From Symbiodinium natans (Eukaryota; Sar; Dinophyceae; Suessiales; Symbiodiniaceae): 37,091 nt of DNA. The position numbers and the translations under genes are program-made. Position 1 is the stretch's first letter, and every line of letters begins with the position of its first letter. The stretch lies in contig CAJNDS010000433.1 of NCBI GenBank assembly GCA_905221605.1, forward strand, positions 105,001-142,091, read 5' to 3'. This document shows, piece after piece, positions 20,401-30,849 of the stretch. A model generated the notes under the pieces. That model saw nothing but the letters and a program-made list of their open reading frames with translations. It searched no databases and was not told the DNA's origin.

Positions 20401-21141
20401 CTGGCGCATCCGCGCATGCTCTGCGACGCGCAGCTGCTGGCCATCGTTACGGCGCTTGATCTTCTGTAGCAGCCCGAGTCGATTCCGATTTGACTGTTCA
20501 TGATGACGCACTGTGTCCATGTAGTGTCTACAGGATTGAGTACCCAATACCTGTCCGGGGCAGCCTCTGCATCTGCTGCGTACGATTGGCAGAGGCCGTA
20601 CCATTCCGACGCGCTTGCAACATCTGCCTCGGGATTCAAGTCGTAGCTCGAGAGGAACGACGACACAGTCTCCGCAAACTTCTCGTCGTTTGACAAGAGC
20701 TCTGAGTTCTGGTCGGACATATCCTCCGGAAACTTGTCCTTCAACATCTTCAGGATGTAACATGTCACAGCAGCTGCTGGGATGGTGGCTTCCTGTCGCG
20801 CATAGTTTTCTTCCAACTCGTAACCATGCAAGCCGACGGACGATTTGTGCTGGACATACTCCAGGATGAGTTTCCCCAGGCCCAGCATGACCTCCACCAT
20901 GGCCTCCATGGCAACCTCCAACTCTTTGCAAAACTTTCCTCCAGGAGCTCTGCGGGGACCACTTCTGGGACCGTCTTGCCCGCCCCGATGATCTTCTGCC
21001 CGTACTCATTGCCAGTGCTGCCTGCCGATCAGGCTGGCTCGCTTTCTTCGCTTGGCACAAGGAGTTGTGCAACGCACAACTAAGCTTGAGATCTTCCAAA
21101 CGAGACTCAGAGGTTTGCAAGAACTGGACGTTCAGGGGCAT
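20401..21141 (-). CDS. Unidentified protein, 5' part of a host gene
   Basis: A plausible start is the ATG at 21141, opening MPLNVQFLQTSESRLEDLKL. The best coding stretch follows in two other frames. From about 21021 one reads NEYGQKIIGAGKTVPEVVPA and AELLEESFAK. From about 20922 to 20551 comes an acidic, helix-rich section with LEVAMEAMVEVMLGLGKLI, HGYELEENYARQEATIPAAA and FAETVSSFLSSYDLNPEADV. Joining these needs one added base at about 21025 (GG to GGG) and one at about 20923. A CAG|GTATTG donor lies at 20550. A further charged segment, NRLGLLQKIKRRNDGQQLRV, runs to a CAG|GTGATG donor at 20400. I do not recognise the family. Intron positions beyond these donors are uncertain, and single-base errors or decay are likely. 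Confidence 0.5.
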
Positions 21142-21890
21142 TTAGGGTTGCGTTGTTAGTCAAGGTGGGATTCAGGGTTATGGCGTGTGTGGCGTCCAGA
21201 CCTGGGGTGAGAATGTTCAGGGCCTAAGGATTTGAGAGGTTAAGGTCTGAATCTGAAGCGCTTCCGGTTCTTTTGACTTTTGGGACAAGGCTTTAGAAAT
21301 TATGCATCCCGCTGCAACTTTGAGCTCCTTGGGCCAAGCTTCGATCCGATGAAGTTTGTTGTGGAACATTGCAACTCAAGAGCCCAGTGTCCGTTGCAAA
21401 TGTGTGAGCCTTGAAAAAGTCACTGGTTATCAAGCTGCGGAGCTGACGTACTTAGCTGTTCAGCGCGAGCCAACCTTGAGCGAAATGCATCTCTGTATTC
21501 AATGCCACTCGGTGCGACGGAGGCGATGGGTGCGCAGTCAGAGAGCACCCGAATGCGCATCGGGTGCACACATTGGGCGTGTCGGACTTTGCCGGACTGC
21601 GCCATGCACAAATATGCACAGGGTCACTTAAGCCTCAACCCATAAACCCCTAAACACGAAACCCCTAAACACCCTGAACCCAGAAACCTGGTCCCACTGG
21701 GGAGAGTGATGGGCATGTCCTTTCGGCCGTTGGTTCGGCCACTAGGATTGCTGAATTCTAGGCCTTGGGCGCTGTAGAAACAGACGCAACCGAGAATGAC
21801 CCCAACCCCTACACCCTAATTCCTCAATCCTACAACCTAAACCCTGAAACCCTAACCTTAAATCCTAAACCCTAAGTTTGCCCTAAACAT
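21142..21890. repeat. Scattered telomere-like CCCTAAA remnants
   Basis: Short tracts related to CCCTAAA/TTTAGGG lie at about 21142-21150, 21627-21680 (ACCCCTAAACACGAA type) and 21806-21885 (CCTAAACCCTGAAACC type). They are decayed and separated by unique sequence. I see no gene between them. Confidence 0.65.
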
Positions 21891-24336
21891 CCCAGCAGTC
21901 CAAGACCACAGCTTCGATCTGGTGCGCGGCCTGCAATGGAAACTGGCTCGGCTTTGTGAGTCCTCGGCCCTAACCATGTTTAGGGCTTAGGCGCTCTGTG
22001 TGCTTTCGCAACACGCTCACGCAGAAAGCTCAACCCCATGGACTGCGAAAATCTTCATTTCATATCATTTGATACTGCAGCATGGCCCGTCGCTTCGAAA
22101 GACTCCGCTACTCTACTCAGCTACTCTGAATGAAGTTTGGCCCCTCCTGCGCGCGTTGTCGCAGGACCTGCAGCGCGCGCGGTCGACTCAAAATTCGGAA
22201 ACTAGAACGGCTGAATCGGAAACCCCGTCAGCTGAATCGGAAACCACTAAACGGCTGCTTCGGCTTTCCCGTGTTAGGTAATCTGCCAGGTTTGGACGCG
22301 ACCACCTCCACCCACGCCCATGCCACACCCCCTCTCCATCCCTCTCCCGCATCTCCCCCGTTTAAAAGCTTGGTTTCTTACTCGCAGTTTGGGATTCGCC
22401 CTGGTTTCTGATGCAGACAGGTTCTGACTTGCAGTTTCTGAGTCGCGTCTGTTTTTTTGATGCGGAGATTCTCTGCAGAATCCAGCTCACCTGACGCGCA
22501 GTTTTTGATTCGCGAAGTAGTTTCCGATTTGTTGAAGGGTCGGGAATCTCAAATCCGCTCGCTGCTCACCTCTGGCACCCATTCCTGCCCCATGGTATAA
22601 CGCAGCACTTGCTGTATCAAGTCTGCAGTGTCGAAGCTGGTTCGTCAAAATGCCACTCCTGCCTTTGGCATGCTCACGATCCACCAAAGTACCTTGGCAT
22701 GATGCTGCGACATGAACCACACATGCAGCCATGAAGCCGAACTGTGGCGCGAGCTGGCCACGCTTGCCCTGGTGCCCAGGCCTGCATGCAGCTTGAAGTA
22801 GCTTGAAGGATGCCGGCAGAATGCTTTGCAGAAACCCGTGTGTCCTATTTGCCTGAGGTCAGAACTGGAAGACAGGCACTGGCCGTGGAGCTTGGCGCAG
22901 CGTTTGTGGTCTGCATATGTCTGCATATCATGTGTCATGTCAAATTCCCCTGCAAGGTGGCCACAGCCTAGGTCGCAGTGCTCCGAGGTGAGCAGTAAGG
23001 GGAACGCGCCTGAAGTTGCATGGACTAAATAAAGTGGCTCACGGGGTGAGGCATTACACCAAGTCTCATCAATGCACTTAGAAGGCGGCGGCTGAGGGGG
23101 CTGTGCCGTCGGCAAATTGTAGCATGCGCCCTCAGCATGTTTAGCAACTGTTGGCATTGACACCATACATCACCATACCGGCTCCCTCAGAGACTCTGCC
23201 TGCTGCCACAATGCAACGCAACGCCGCAGCGGAACTGTGTTTCCAGCCATCGTCGTTGGTATCGGCTGCCGCAAATCCTGACTATAGCCAGCCATGAAGA
23301 AGTTGCCTGGCTGAGCCGACGGGGCTGACTTAATTAGGCCAGTCAACCTACAGCAGCAAGATGCTTCTGCCTCCTGGCGGCAGAGCTGGTGGCATGACCA
23401 GAGGAATGAATACAGGCCCCTGTGGACCTCCACGAGATTGCTATACTATGTGTGCACACCGCCCAGCATCTCTGCCATGGCCTTGTGGAGGCATGGGCAT
23501 CAGAATGCGGCCGTTGATGGCACGCTGCGCCTTGCAAAGAAGGCATGGCTGCAGACACAGTCGTGCTAACAAACCGCACTGCTACACAAGGCCAGAAGGG
23601 CAACTGCATGGCCTGGGAAACGAAAACCGCAGGCCGGGCATTCAAAGAGTATCCACCTCCAGAAGCCGGCAGAGCCAACTTGCACCATACACATCCATAC
23701 ACCATGCATGTGCCAAACCCGCGGTGAGTGGACACGCCAAGTTTGGTGTTCGGGCTGTGGGCCAAACGGAATGCAGGGTGCAGAAACAGGCGATCAAAGG
23801 GAAGGGAAAGGGAAACTACAAGACCTTTCTCTTCAGCCGTTTGCGATGCATGCTACAACATCCCTTCATTCTTGGGCCCTACACCTTTGAGGTGGCCCTC
23901 TGCTGATTCAGGGGTGATTCTGTACTTACGCTCCATGCGCGGCTCCTTTACGTTTGAGTGGTGAGACTCGGTGGCCGAAAGAGGTGCCACCCGATGTGAA
24001 ATGGATGCATCGGAAACCAAAAGCAAGAAGACAGCCGGTCGCGCAGGGTTTAGATCGGCTTGGGCCAGCGGCAGTGTCTGGCTCAGCGTACCTGCGTGTC
24101 CGCCAACTCCGCCACCAGGAGCAAGGTGGTCGTATCTGGCGGGACAGTGATACACATAACCTGACAGTTGGCCACTCTTTCATCTCCCTCTTGTTCATGT
24201 ATGTTCATGTCTTATTGCCTGAGCAGCACACCTGATGGGCAATGTGGGTGTCTCGGGCAGGAGCAATGGTCGGCGGTTGGCAACCTGCAGCAGCGGGCTA
24301 CATCGACAACCGCTCTGCTGGTACGAGTATCGGTGA
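21891..24336. other. Non-coding stretch before the retroelement
   Basis: GCTGAATCGGAAAC is duplicated at about 22211-22245. The longest open frames are on the minus strand at 22645-23166 (173 codons) and on the plus strand at 23361-23906 (181 codons); neither has a domain I recognise. Part of the last kilobase may be the 5' region of the Penelope-like element, but no ribozyme core or N-terminal domain is evident there. Confidence 0.5.
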
Positions 24337-25454
24337 GTCGGACAAGCGCACTTGTCTCGATGTTCAGACTTTTTTCTGACTGATGAGTTAGCAGAGGACA
24401 AAGAATTCTTCACGTTTGACATTGAGGCTTTGTATCCAAGTCTCATTTGCAAAGATGACGCCATGTCTGTGCAAACGGTGGTGGGGCATGATGTATTGAA
24501 CTATTACGCGGCTCCTGGAAGGTTCCTGTACGCAGACTTCCTCATCAAGTTACTGCGCCTTTTGTTGTTGCACCCAGTGATTTCCATTTGCTTGGAGGGT
24601 GACGTGTGTTTCTTCCAGCAACAAGTTGGGCTGACGACTGGACTATCGTGCGCAAGTACTATTGCCAACATCTTCCTTTCGAAGGGTTTTGACTTCCACT
24701 TGGACTCGCGTCTGCCGATTCGCAAGTATGTACGCTACATTGATGATGGTGGAGGAATTGTGAAGCAGGGCAATCGCTCTCGCATTCTGCGGCATCTGAA
24801 TTCCTGGCACCCTATGATTGTTGTCCAAGACAAAGACTTGGCATGTGGTTTGGATGTGCATTTGTTGGACGTGAGACTCAGATCCACAGGCGGCAGAATT
24901 TACTGCGCAACATACCGCAAAGATCAAAATATCTATGACTATCTGCCGGCCTCTTCGGCGCATCATCCGGCTACTCAGGTCAGTATTCTCACAAGTGAAT
25001 TCAGCGACTGCTCCTGACAAACACGTGTGAAAGGAGTTATCTGCGGGAGGTGGGTTTCTTTCTGGCTAAGGCACGGAGCAGAGGCTACGACATCGCCAAA
25101 GCTAGAGAAATCCTTCGGAAATTCCCACATGAGTTTCGACGGAAACTGATTCACGCCAGGATGAACAAAGTGAAACGCCGAATTGAGAAGACCGATACAT
25201 TCGGTATTAACATCAAATATGTCAAAGGTGCTGAGCACGTGCGGTGGTCCTCTATGTTGAGATCCGCTTCAATGAAAGCGAGCTACATATTGGGCAAGCG
25301 TGTTAGATTTCGCCCACGATGGTCCGTTGGCAAGAATCTTTTCCGCTTGTTGTGCAAATTTACGTGGCAGGGTGGGCAAAATTATCGTCTTGTTTGCTCT
25401 TTGTTCGCTAGTGTTGTATGTCAGTCTCTTTGCCTTGCACGCATTTGCAGTTGA
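24337..25454 (+). mobile_element. Penelope-like (PLE-type) reverse transcriptase, frameshifted
   Basis: Open from 24337 to 25017, then continuing from about 25002 in the +2 frame to 25454. Counting from residue 1 at 24352, the RT palm motifs are in order. Motif A is FTFDIEALYPSL (20-31, catalytic Asp 23), motif B is VGLTTGLSCASTIANIFL (92-109), and motif C is YVRYIDD (126-132, the catalytic Asp pair). The post-palm motif YRKDQNIYDYLPASSAHHP (188-206) is typical of Penelope-like and related eukaryotic elements. The thumb continues in the shifted frame as LLLTNTCERSYLREVGFFLA and SRGYDIAKAREILRKFPHEF. One base is missing at about 25000 (GAATTC for GAAATTC). No GIY-YIG or other endonuclease domain is visible. 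The fingers N-terminal to motif A are short, so the 5' end is probably truncated or spliced. It is the only clear plus-strand gene in the window. Confidence 0.87.
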
Positions 25455-25474
25455 GGGTGGCTGCACTGTTGGTG

Positions 25475-25533
25475 TTTGGGCTCAGGCTGACGAGCCCCAG
25501 CGTTTAGGGGCGAAACATGTCTCAGCGCATAGC
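25475..25533 (+). ncRNA. Hammerhead ribozyme (type I, PLE-associated)
   Basis: All invariant core elements are present in order: CTGACGA (25487-25493), a 5-bp stem II of GCCCC/GGGGC with an 8-nt loop (AGCGTTTA), then GAAA (25512-25515). A tiny palindromic stem III (ACATGT) comes next, and the cleavage-site C is at 25521, preceded by T. Stem I is imperfect (about 5 of 7 pairs between GGCTCAGG and TCAGCGC). A stem III of three pairs without a loop cannot form in a monomer, but two molecules can pair through the ACATGT palindrome; this is the minimal, dimer-acting form described for hammerheads of Penelope-like elements. It lies 21 nt after the stop of the RT frame. Confidence 0.77.
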
Positions 25534-25534
25534 G

Positions 25535-25800
25535 AATCTTTCCATTTCATAAGAAAAAGAGTGCTTCATTGCTGCCTGGGATTGACCTTTTCATTTCACG
25601 AGCCAGATGGAACTTCTCTAAACCCTATCATCTCCAATATAATTACTCGGTAGATTCAGAGCAGGTCATTAGCCACCCTCCGAAGTTCCAAGCCCAAAAA
25701 ATCCCCAAACCCAAAACTCTAGTGCGGCGACGAGCTGGAAGCTACTTGTTTGCTTCCATGACCCATCTCATGAGGCCATGACATCTAGGTCTGTAAAGCA
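25535..25800 (+). other. Probable 3' region of the Penelope-like element
   Basis: There is no open frame of note. A single CTAAACCC telomere-like unit occurs at 25618-25625, close to where the element might end; one unit is too little to argue for telomere-directed insertion. The 3' end of the element cannot be fixed. Confidence 0.35.
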
Positions 25801-25804
25801 TAAA

Positions 25805-25965
25805 CTCGAACACGCGTCGGCTGGTCCAAAGCGAGCTCGACGAAACATTGCGAAAACTTCGAGAGGTTCGATCGCTACACGCGGACTGCTTGGAGCACGA
25901 CAAAGTGGATAGGGAAGGGTGGGCACAACTACTTCGATGCGCCGGGCTTCTAAACCCACCAGCTG
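25805..25965 (+). CDS. Possible coiled-coil exon
   Basis: A plus frame reads RRLVQSELDETLRKLREVRS and then LHADCLEHDKVDREGWAQLL, a charged, heptad-like helix unlike the surrounding low-complexity DNA. Neither a start nor splice sites can be fixed. The frame stays open downstream into low-complexity sequence, where it stops looking like protein. It could be an isolated exon or a chance open frame. Confidence 0.3.
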
Positions 25966-26286
25966 TCACGAACGTGCAAAGACTACATTGGTTCTGTCAT
26001 TCAGCGTGCGCGATAAATAAGCCCAGGCAATTGGATATGAAATGCGAGCCTGGAACAAGTCATAACAAGTCACTTGCCGTCATTTACTTGCAGAGAAAAC
26101 AAAGCGCGACATCCGCGGCTGCGGCACGAATCGCTACGGAGAACAGGAGCCCGGATCAGGCACAAAAAAAACCTGGAACGTCACAGAAAAGGCCCTGGAT
26201 CGCGCAAAAATCTAGTCTGGATCGCGCGCCGTTTGGGGTCTGGAATGGCGCTCCACACATCGCCTCCGGGCGTCCTAGCCGTGCCG

Positions 26287-26480
26287 TCCCAACTCCCCCC
26301 CCCCCAACCATACCGTACCGTACCGCACCGTGCCAAACGCCCCACCCCAACCACACGCACAGCCCTCCCGCCCAACCCCCTACAAACCGTACCGTACCGT
26401 ACCTTCCAACCCCCCCCCCCCCACCCCAAACCTACCCAAGGCCCCCCCCCAACCATACCGTACCAGAACCTCCCTCCTGA
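26287..26480. repeat. C-rich DNA with ACCGT pentamer repeats
   Basis: Clusters of ACCGT/ATACCGT repeats (26315-26335, 26387-26403, 26452-26468) alternate with C-runs of 6-14. They directly precede the 52-bp satellite. Confidence 0.85.
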
Positions 26481-26486
26481 CCATAC

Positions 26487-29400
26487 GTTTAACGCGCTTT
26501 GGCTCGCCAAAAGCCTTCGGCCCGAATCTGGGTTTCAAGTTTAACGCGCTTTGGCTCGCCAAAACCCTTTGGCCCGAATCTGGGTTTCAAGTTTAACGCG
26601 CTTTGGCTCTCCAAAAGCCTCTGGCCCGAATCTGGGTTTCAAGTTTAACGCGCTTTGGCTCTCCAAAAGCCTCTGGCCCGAATCTGGGTTTCAAGTTTAA
26701 CGCGCTTTGGCTCTCCAAAAGCCTTTGGCCCGAATCTGGGTTTCAAGTTTAACGCGCTTTGGCTCGCCAAAACCCTTTGGCCCGAATCTGGGTTTCAAGT
26801 TTGACGCGCTTTGGCTCGCCAAAACCCTTTGGCCCGAATCTGGGTTTCAAGTTAAACGCGCTTTGGCTCTCCAAAAGCCTTTGGCCCGAATCTGGGTTTC
26901 AACTTTAACGCGCTTTGGCTCGCCAAAAGCCTTTGGCACGAATCTGGGTTTCAAGTTTAACGCGCTTTGGCTCTCCAAAACCCTTTGGCCCGAATCTGGG
27001 TTTCAAGTTTAACGCGCTTTGGCTCGCCAAAACCCTTTGGCCCGAATCTGGGTTTCAAGTTTAACGCGCTTTGGCTCTCCAAAACCCTTTGGCCCGAATC
27101 TGGGTTTCAAGTTTAACGCGCTTTGGCTCGCCAAAAGCCTTTGGCCCGAATCTGGGTTTCAAGCTTGACGTGCTGTGGCTCTCCAAAACCCTTTGGCCCG
27201 AATCTGGGTTTCAAGTTTAACGCGCTTTGGCTCTCCAAAACCCTTTGGCCCGAATCTGGGTTTCAAGTTAAACGCGCTTTGGCTCTCCAAAAGCCTTTGG
27301 CCCGAATCTGGGTTTCAAGTTTAACGCGCTTTGGCTCTCCAAAACCCTTTGGCCCGAATCTGGGTTTCAAGTTAAACGCGCTTTGGCTCTCCAAAAGCCT
27401 TTGGCCCGAATCTGGGTTTCAAGTTTAACGCGCTTTGGCTCTCCAAAAGCCTTTGGCCCGAATCTGGGTTTCAACTTTAACGCGCTTTGGGCCTTTCTCT
27501 GGGTTTCAAGTTTAAGCTCTTTGGCCCGAATCTGGGTTTCAAGTCTAACCCTTTGGCCCGAATCTTTCAAGCGCTTTGGCTCCAAAACCCTTTGGCCCGA
27601 ATCTGGGTTTCAAGTTTAACGCGCTTTGGCTCTCCAAAACCCTTTGGCCCGAATCTGGGTTTCAAGTTTAACGCGCTTTGGCTCTCCAAAACCCTTTGGC
27701 CCGAATCTGGGTTTCAAGTTTAACGCGCTTTGGCTCTCCAAAAGCCTTTGGCCCGAATCTGGGTTTCAAGTTTAACGCGCTTTGGCTCGCCAAAACCCTT
27801 TGGCCCGAATCTGGGTTTCAAGTTTAACGCGCTTTGGCTCTCCAAAACCCTTTGGCCCGAATCTGGGTTTCAAGTTTAACGCGCTTTGGCTCTCCAAAAC
27901 CCTTTGGCCCGAATCTGGGTTTCAAGTTTAACGCGCTTTGGCTCTCCAAAACCCTTTGGCCCGAATCTGGGTTTCAAGTTTTACGCGCTTTGGCTCTCCA
28001 AAAGCCTTTGGCCCGAATCTGGGTTTCAAGTTTAACGCGCTTTGGCTCTCCAAAAGCCTCTGGCCCGAATCTGGGTTTCAAGTTTAACGGCTTTGGCTCT
28101 CCAAAAGCCTTTGGCCCGAATCTGGGTTTCAAGTTTAACGCGCTTTGGCTCTCCAAAAGCCTTTGGCCCGAATCTGGGTTTCAAGTCTAACGCGCTTTGG
28201 CTCTCCAAAACCCTTTGGCCCGAATCTGGGTTTCAAGTTTAACGCGCTTTGGCTCGCCAAAAGCCTTTGGCCCGAATCTGGGTTTCAAGTTTAACGCGCT
28301 TTGGCTCTCCAAAAGCCTTTGGCCCGAATCTGGGTTTCAAGTTTAACGCGCTTTGGCTCTCCAAAACCCTTTGGCCCGAATCTGGGTTTCAAGATTAACG
28401 CGCTTTGGCTCTCCAAAACCCTTTGGCCCGAATCTGGGTTTCAAGTTTAACGCGCTTTGGCTCTCCAAAACCCTTTGGCCCGAATCTGGGTTTCAACTTT
28501 AACGCGCTTTGGCTCTCCAAAAGCCTTTGGCCCCAATCTGGGTTTCAAGTTTAACGCGCTTTGGCTCTCCAAAAGCCTTTGGCCCGAATCTGGGTTTCAA
28601 GTTTAACGCGCTTTGGCTCTCCAAAACCCTTTGGCCCGAATCTGGGTTTCAAGTTTAACGCGCTTTGGCTCTCCAAAACCCTTTGGCCCGAATCTGGGTT
28701 TCAAGTTTAACGCGCTTTGGCTCGCCAAAAGCCTTTGGCCCGAATCTGGGTTTCAAGTTTAACGCGCTTTGGCTCTCCAAAAGCCTTTGGCCCGAATCTG
28801 GGTTTCAAGTTTAACGCGCTTTGGCTCTCCAAAAGCCTTTGGCCCGAATCTGGGTTTCAAGTTTAACGGCTTTGGCTCTCCAAAACCCTTTGGCCCGAAT
28901 CTGGGTTTCAAGTTAAACGCGCTTTGGCTCTCCAAAAGCCTTTGGCCCGAATCTGGGATTCAAGTTCAACGCGCTTTGGCTCTCCAAAACCCTTTGGCCC
29001 GAATCTGGGTTTCAAGTTAAACGCGCTTTGGCTCTCCAAAACCCTTTGGCCCGAATCTGGGTTTCAAGTTTAACGCGCTTTGGCTCTCCACAACACTTTG
29101 GCGCGAATCTGGGTTTCAACTTTAACGCGCTTTGGCTCTCCAAAAGCCTTTGGCCCGAATCTGGGTTTCAAGTTTAACGCGCTTTGGCTCGCCAAAAGCC
29201 TTTGGCCCGAATCTGGGTTTCAAGTTTAACGCGCTTTGGCTCGCCAAAACCCTTTGGCCCGAATCTGGGTTTCAAGTTTAACGCGCTTTGGCTCTCCAAA
29301 ACCCTTTGGCCCGAATCTGGGTTTCAAGTTTAACGCGCTTTGGCTCTCCAAAACCCTTTAGCCCGAATCTGGGTTTCAAGTTTAACGCGCTTTGGCTCTC

Positions 29401-30070
29401 CAAAAGCCTTTGGCCCGAATCTGGGTTTCAAGTTTAACGCGCTTTGGCTCTCCAAAACCCTTTGGCCCGAATCTGGGTTTCAAGTTTAATGCGCGCTTTG
29501 GCTCTCCAAAAGCTTTTGGCCCGAATCTGGGTTTCAAGTTTAACGCGCTTTGGCTCTCCAAAAGCCTTTGGCCCGAATCTGGGATTCAAGTTTAACGCGC
29601 TTTGGCTCTCCAAAACCCTTTGGCCCGTTCTGGGTTTCAAGTTAAACGCGCTTTGGCTCGCCAAAAGCCTTTGGCCCGAATCTGGGTTTGAAGGTTAACG
29701 CGCTTTGGCTCGCCAAAAGCCTTTGGCCCGAATCTGGGTTTCAAGTTTGCGTGCTTTGGCTCGCCAAAAGCCTTTGGCCCGAATCTGGGTTTCAAGTTTA
29801 ACACGCTTTGGCTCTCCAAAAGCCTTTGGCCCGAATCTGGGTTTCAAGTTCAACACACTTTGGCTCTCCAAAACCCTTTGGCCCGAATCTGGGTTTCAAG
29901 TTTAACGCGCTTTGGCTCTCCAAAACCCTTTGGCCCGAATCTGGGTTTCAAGTTCAACACGCTTTGGCTCTCCAAAAGCCTTTGGCCCGAATCTGGGTTT
30001 CAAGTTTAACGCGCTTTGGCTCTCCAAAAGCCTTTGGCCCGAATCTGGGTTTCAAGTTTGCGCGCTTTGG
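26487..30070. repeat. 52-bp satellite array, about 69 copies
   Basis: The unit reads, in pieces, TTTAACGCGCTTTGGCTC, then TCCAAAAGCCTTTGGCCC, then GAATCTGGGTTTCAAG, and is 52 bp long. Since 52 is not a multiple of three, any frame rotates through all three readings in three units and meets the TAA of GTTTAA, so the array cannot encode a long protein. Two sites vary independently between copies: CTCTCC or CTCGCC, and AAAAGCC or AAAACCC. All four combinations occur, interspersed. Rarer variants include GTTAAAC, ACTTTAAC and CCTCTGG. A disrupted zone with truncated units lies at 27480-27600. CCAAA-AGCC-TTTGG forms a small dyad in each unit. The array ends in a partial unit at about 30070. Confidence 0.97.
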
Positions 30071-30570
30071 ACGCCTACAATGCGCAAACTCCTGCCTTGG
30101 GAGCTGGGTTGACGTGCTCCATGGCCTGCGCTCAGGAAACCACTGCATGATTTTCGAGGCTGCATTTGGCTGCGACTTGGCACGAGGCATCCACCTGTGG
30201 CCACCCGACAGGAAGCCTGGACAGGACTGCAACCAGTCACCCTACTGCCCTGAGATGACGCGGTGCGCCTTTACACATTTGCCAATTCTCCGCAGGCCAG
30301 GGGCCGGACACCTTCAGGCGCACGATGCGAGACGTTGCTGCGACCTCGGACAAATGGGTCACGTGACAAAGCCGTAAGTATGCTTCGGCTTGGTCCCCAG
30401 CCGTGGCCGTGCAGTGCCCCACCTGGACCGTTGCACTTTGGAAACACGTTGCAACTTCAGAGCGTTCTCCACAACAGGTTGCCTTGCTGGTCTCTGGCAT
30501 GCCTCGCACTGGCAACTGGTGGCGAACATGCACTTCAGATGTGCATGTGCGTACTGCAGAAGGTCACGAA
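30071..30570. other. Unique flank of the satellite, no gene recognised
   Basis: A plus-strand frame continues out of the array for about 100 codons, and other frames are open on both strands, without recognisable domains. Confidence 0.5.
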
Positions 30571-30578
30571 TTCCACTC

Positions 30579-30595
30579 CCCCCCCCCCCCCCCCG
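30579..30595. repeat. Poly-C tract
   Basis: An uninterrupted run of about 16 C residues. Confidence 0.9.
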
Positions 30596-30687
30596 CTTGC
30601 ACGCTTGCACGTGTAGAAGCGAGGGACTGCAAACAACAGGAAGCGATGATCGACACACAAGCACGCACGTACGTGCAAGCACGATTG

Positions 30688-30688
<1 letters not shown>

Positions 30689-30735
<47 letters not shown>

Positions 30736-30791
30736 ACTCAAACTCAAACTCAAACACAAACTCAAACACAAACACAAACAAACCAACAAAC

Positions 30792-30838
<47 letters not shown>

Positions 30839-30843
30839 CACAC
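30689..30843. repeat. (CA)n / A-run / (CTCAAA)n compound microsatellite
   Basis: About 16 CA repeats, a run of A, then CTCAAA/CACAAA hexamers, then further CA blocks separated by AA or GA. The long open frames across it on both strands are artefacts of the repeat. Confidence 0.97.
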
Positions 30844-30849
30844 CCATTT

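Noticed and set aside
22645-23166. A 173-codon minus-strand open frame
   Set aside because: It has no recognisable domain, no ATG-based start that stands out, and a length within what chance gives in this base composition.
24378-24386. CTGATGAG as a possible second, upstream hammerhead core
   Set aside because: There is no following stem II and GAAA element. The bases encode the start of the RT frame (LTDELAED).
25618-25626. Insertion of the Penelope-like element at a telomere repeat
   Set aside because: Only a single CTAAACCC unit is present, which is insufficient evidence even though endonuclease-lacking elements of this class are known at telomeres.
26487-30070. CRISPR-like array
   Set aside because: The units are contiguous, without unique spacers, in a eukaryotic context, and no cas genes are present.
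26700-30380. Many 60-190-codon open frames such as those with PLARIWVSSLTRFGSP
   Set aside because: They are readings of the 52-bp satellite; each frame meets a TAA once every three units.
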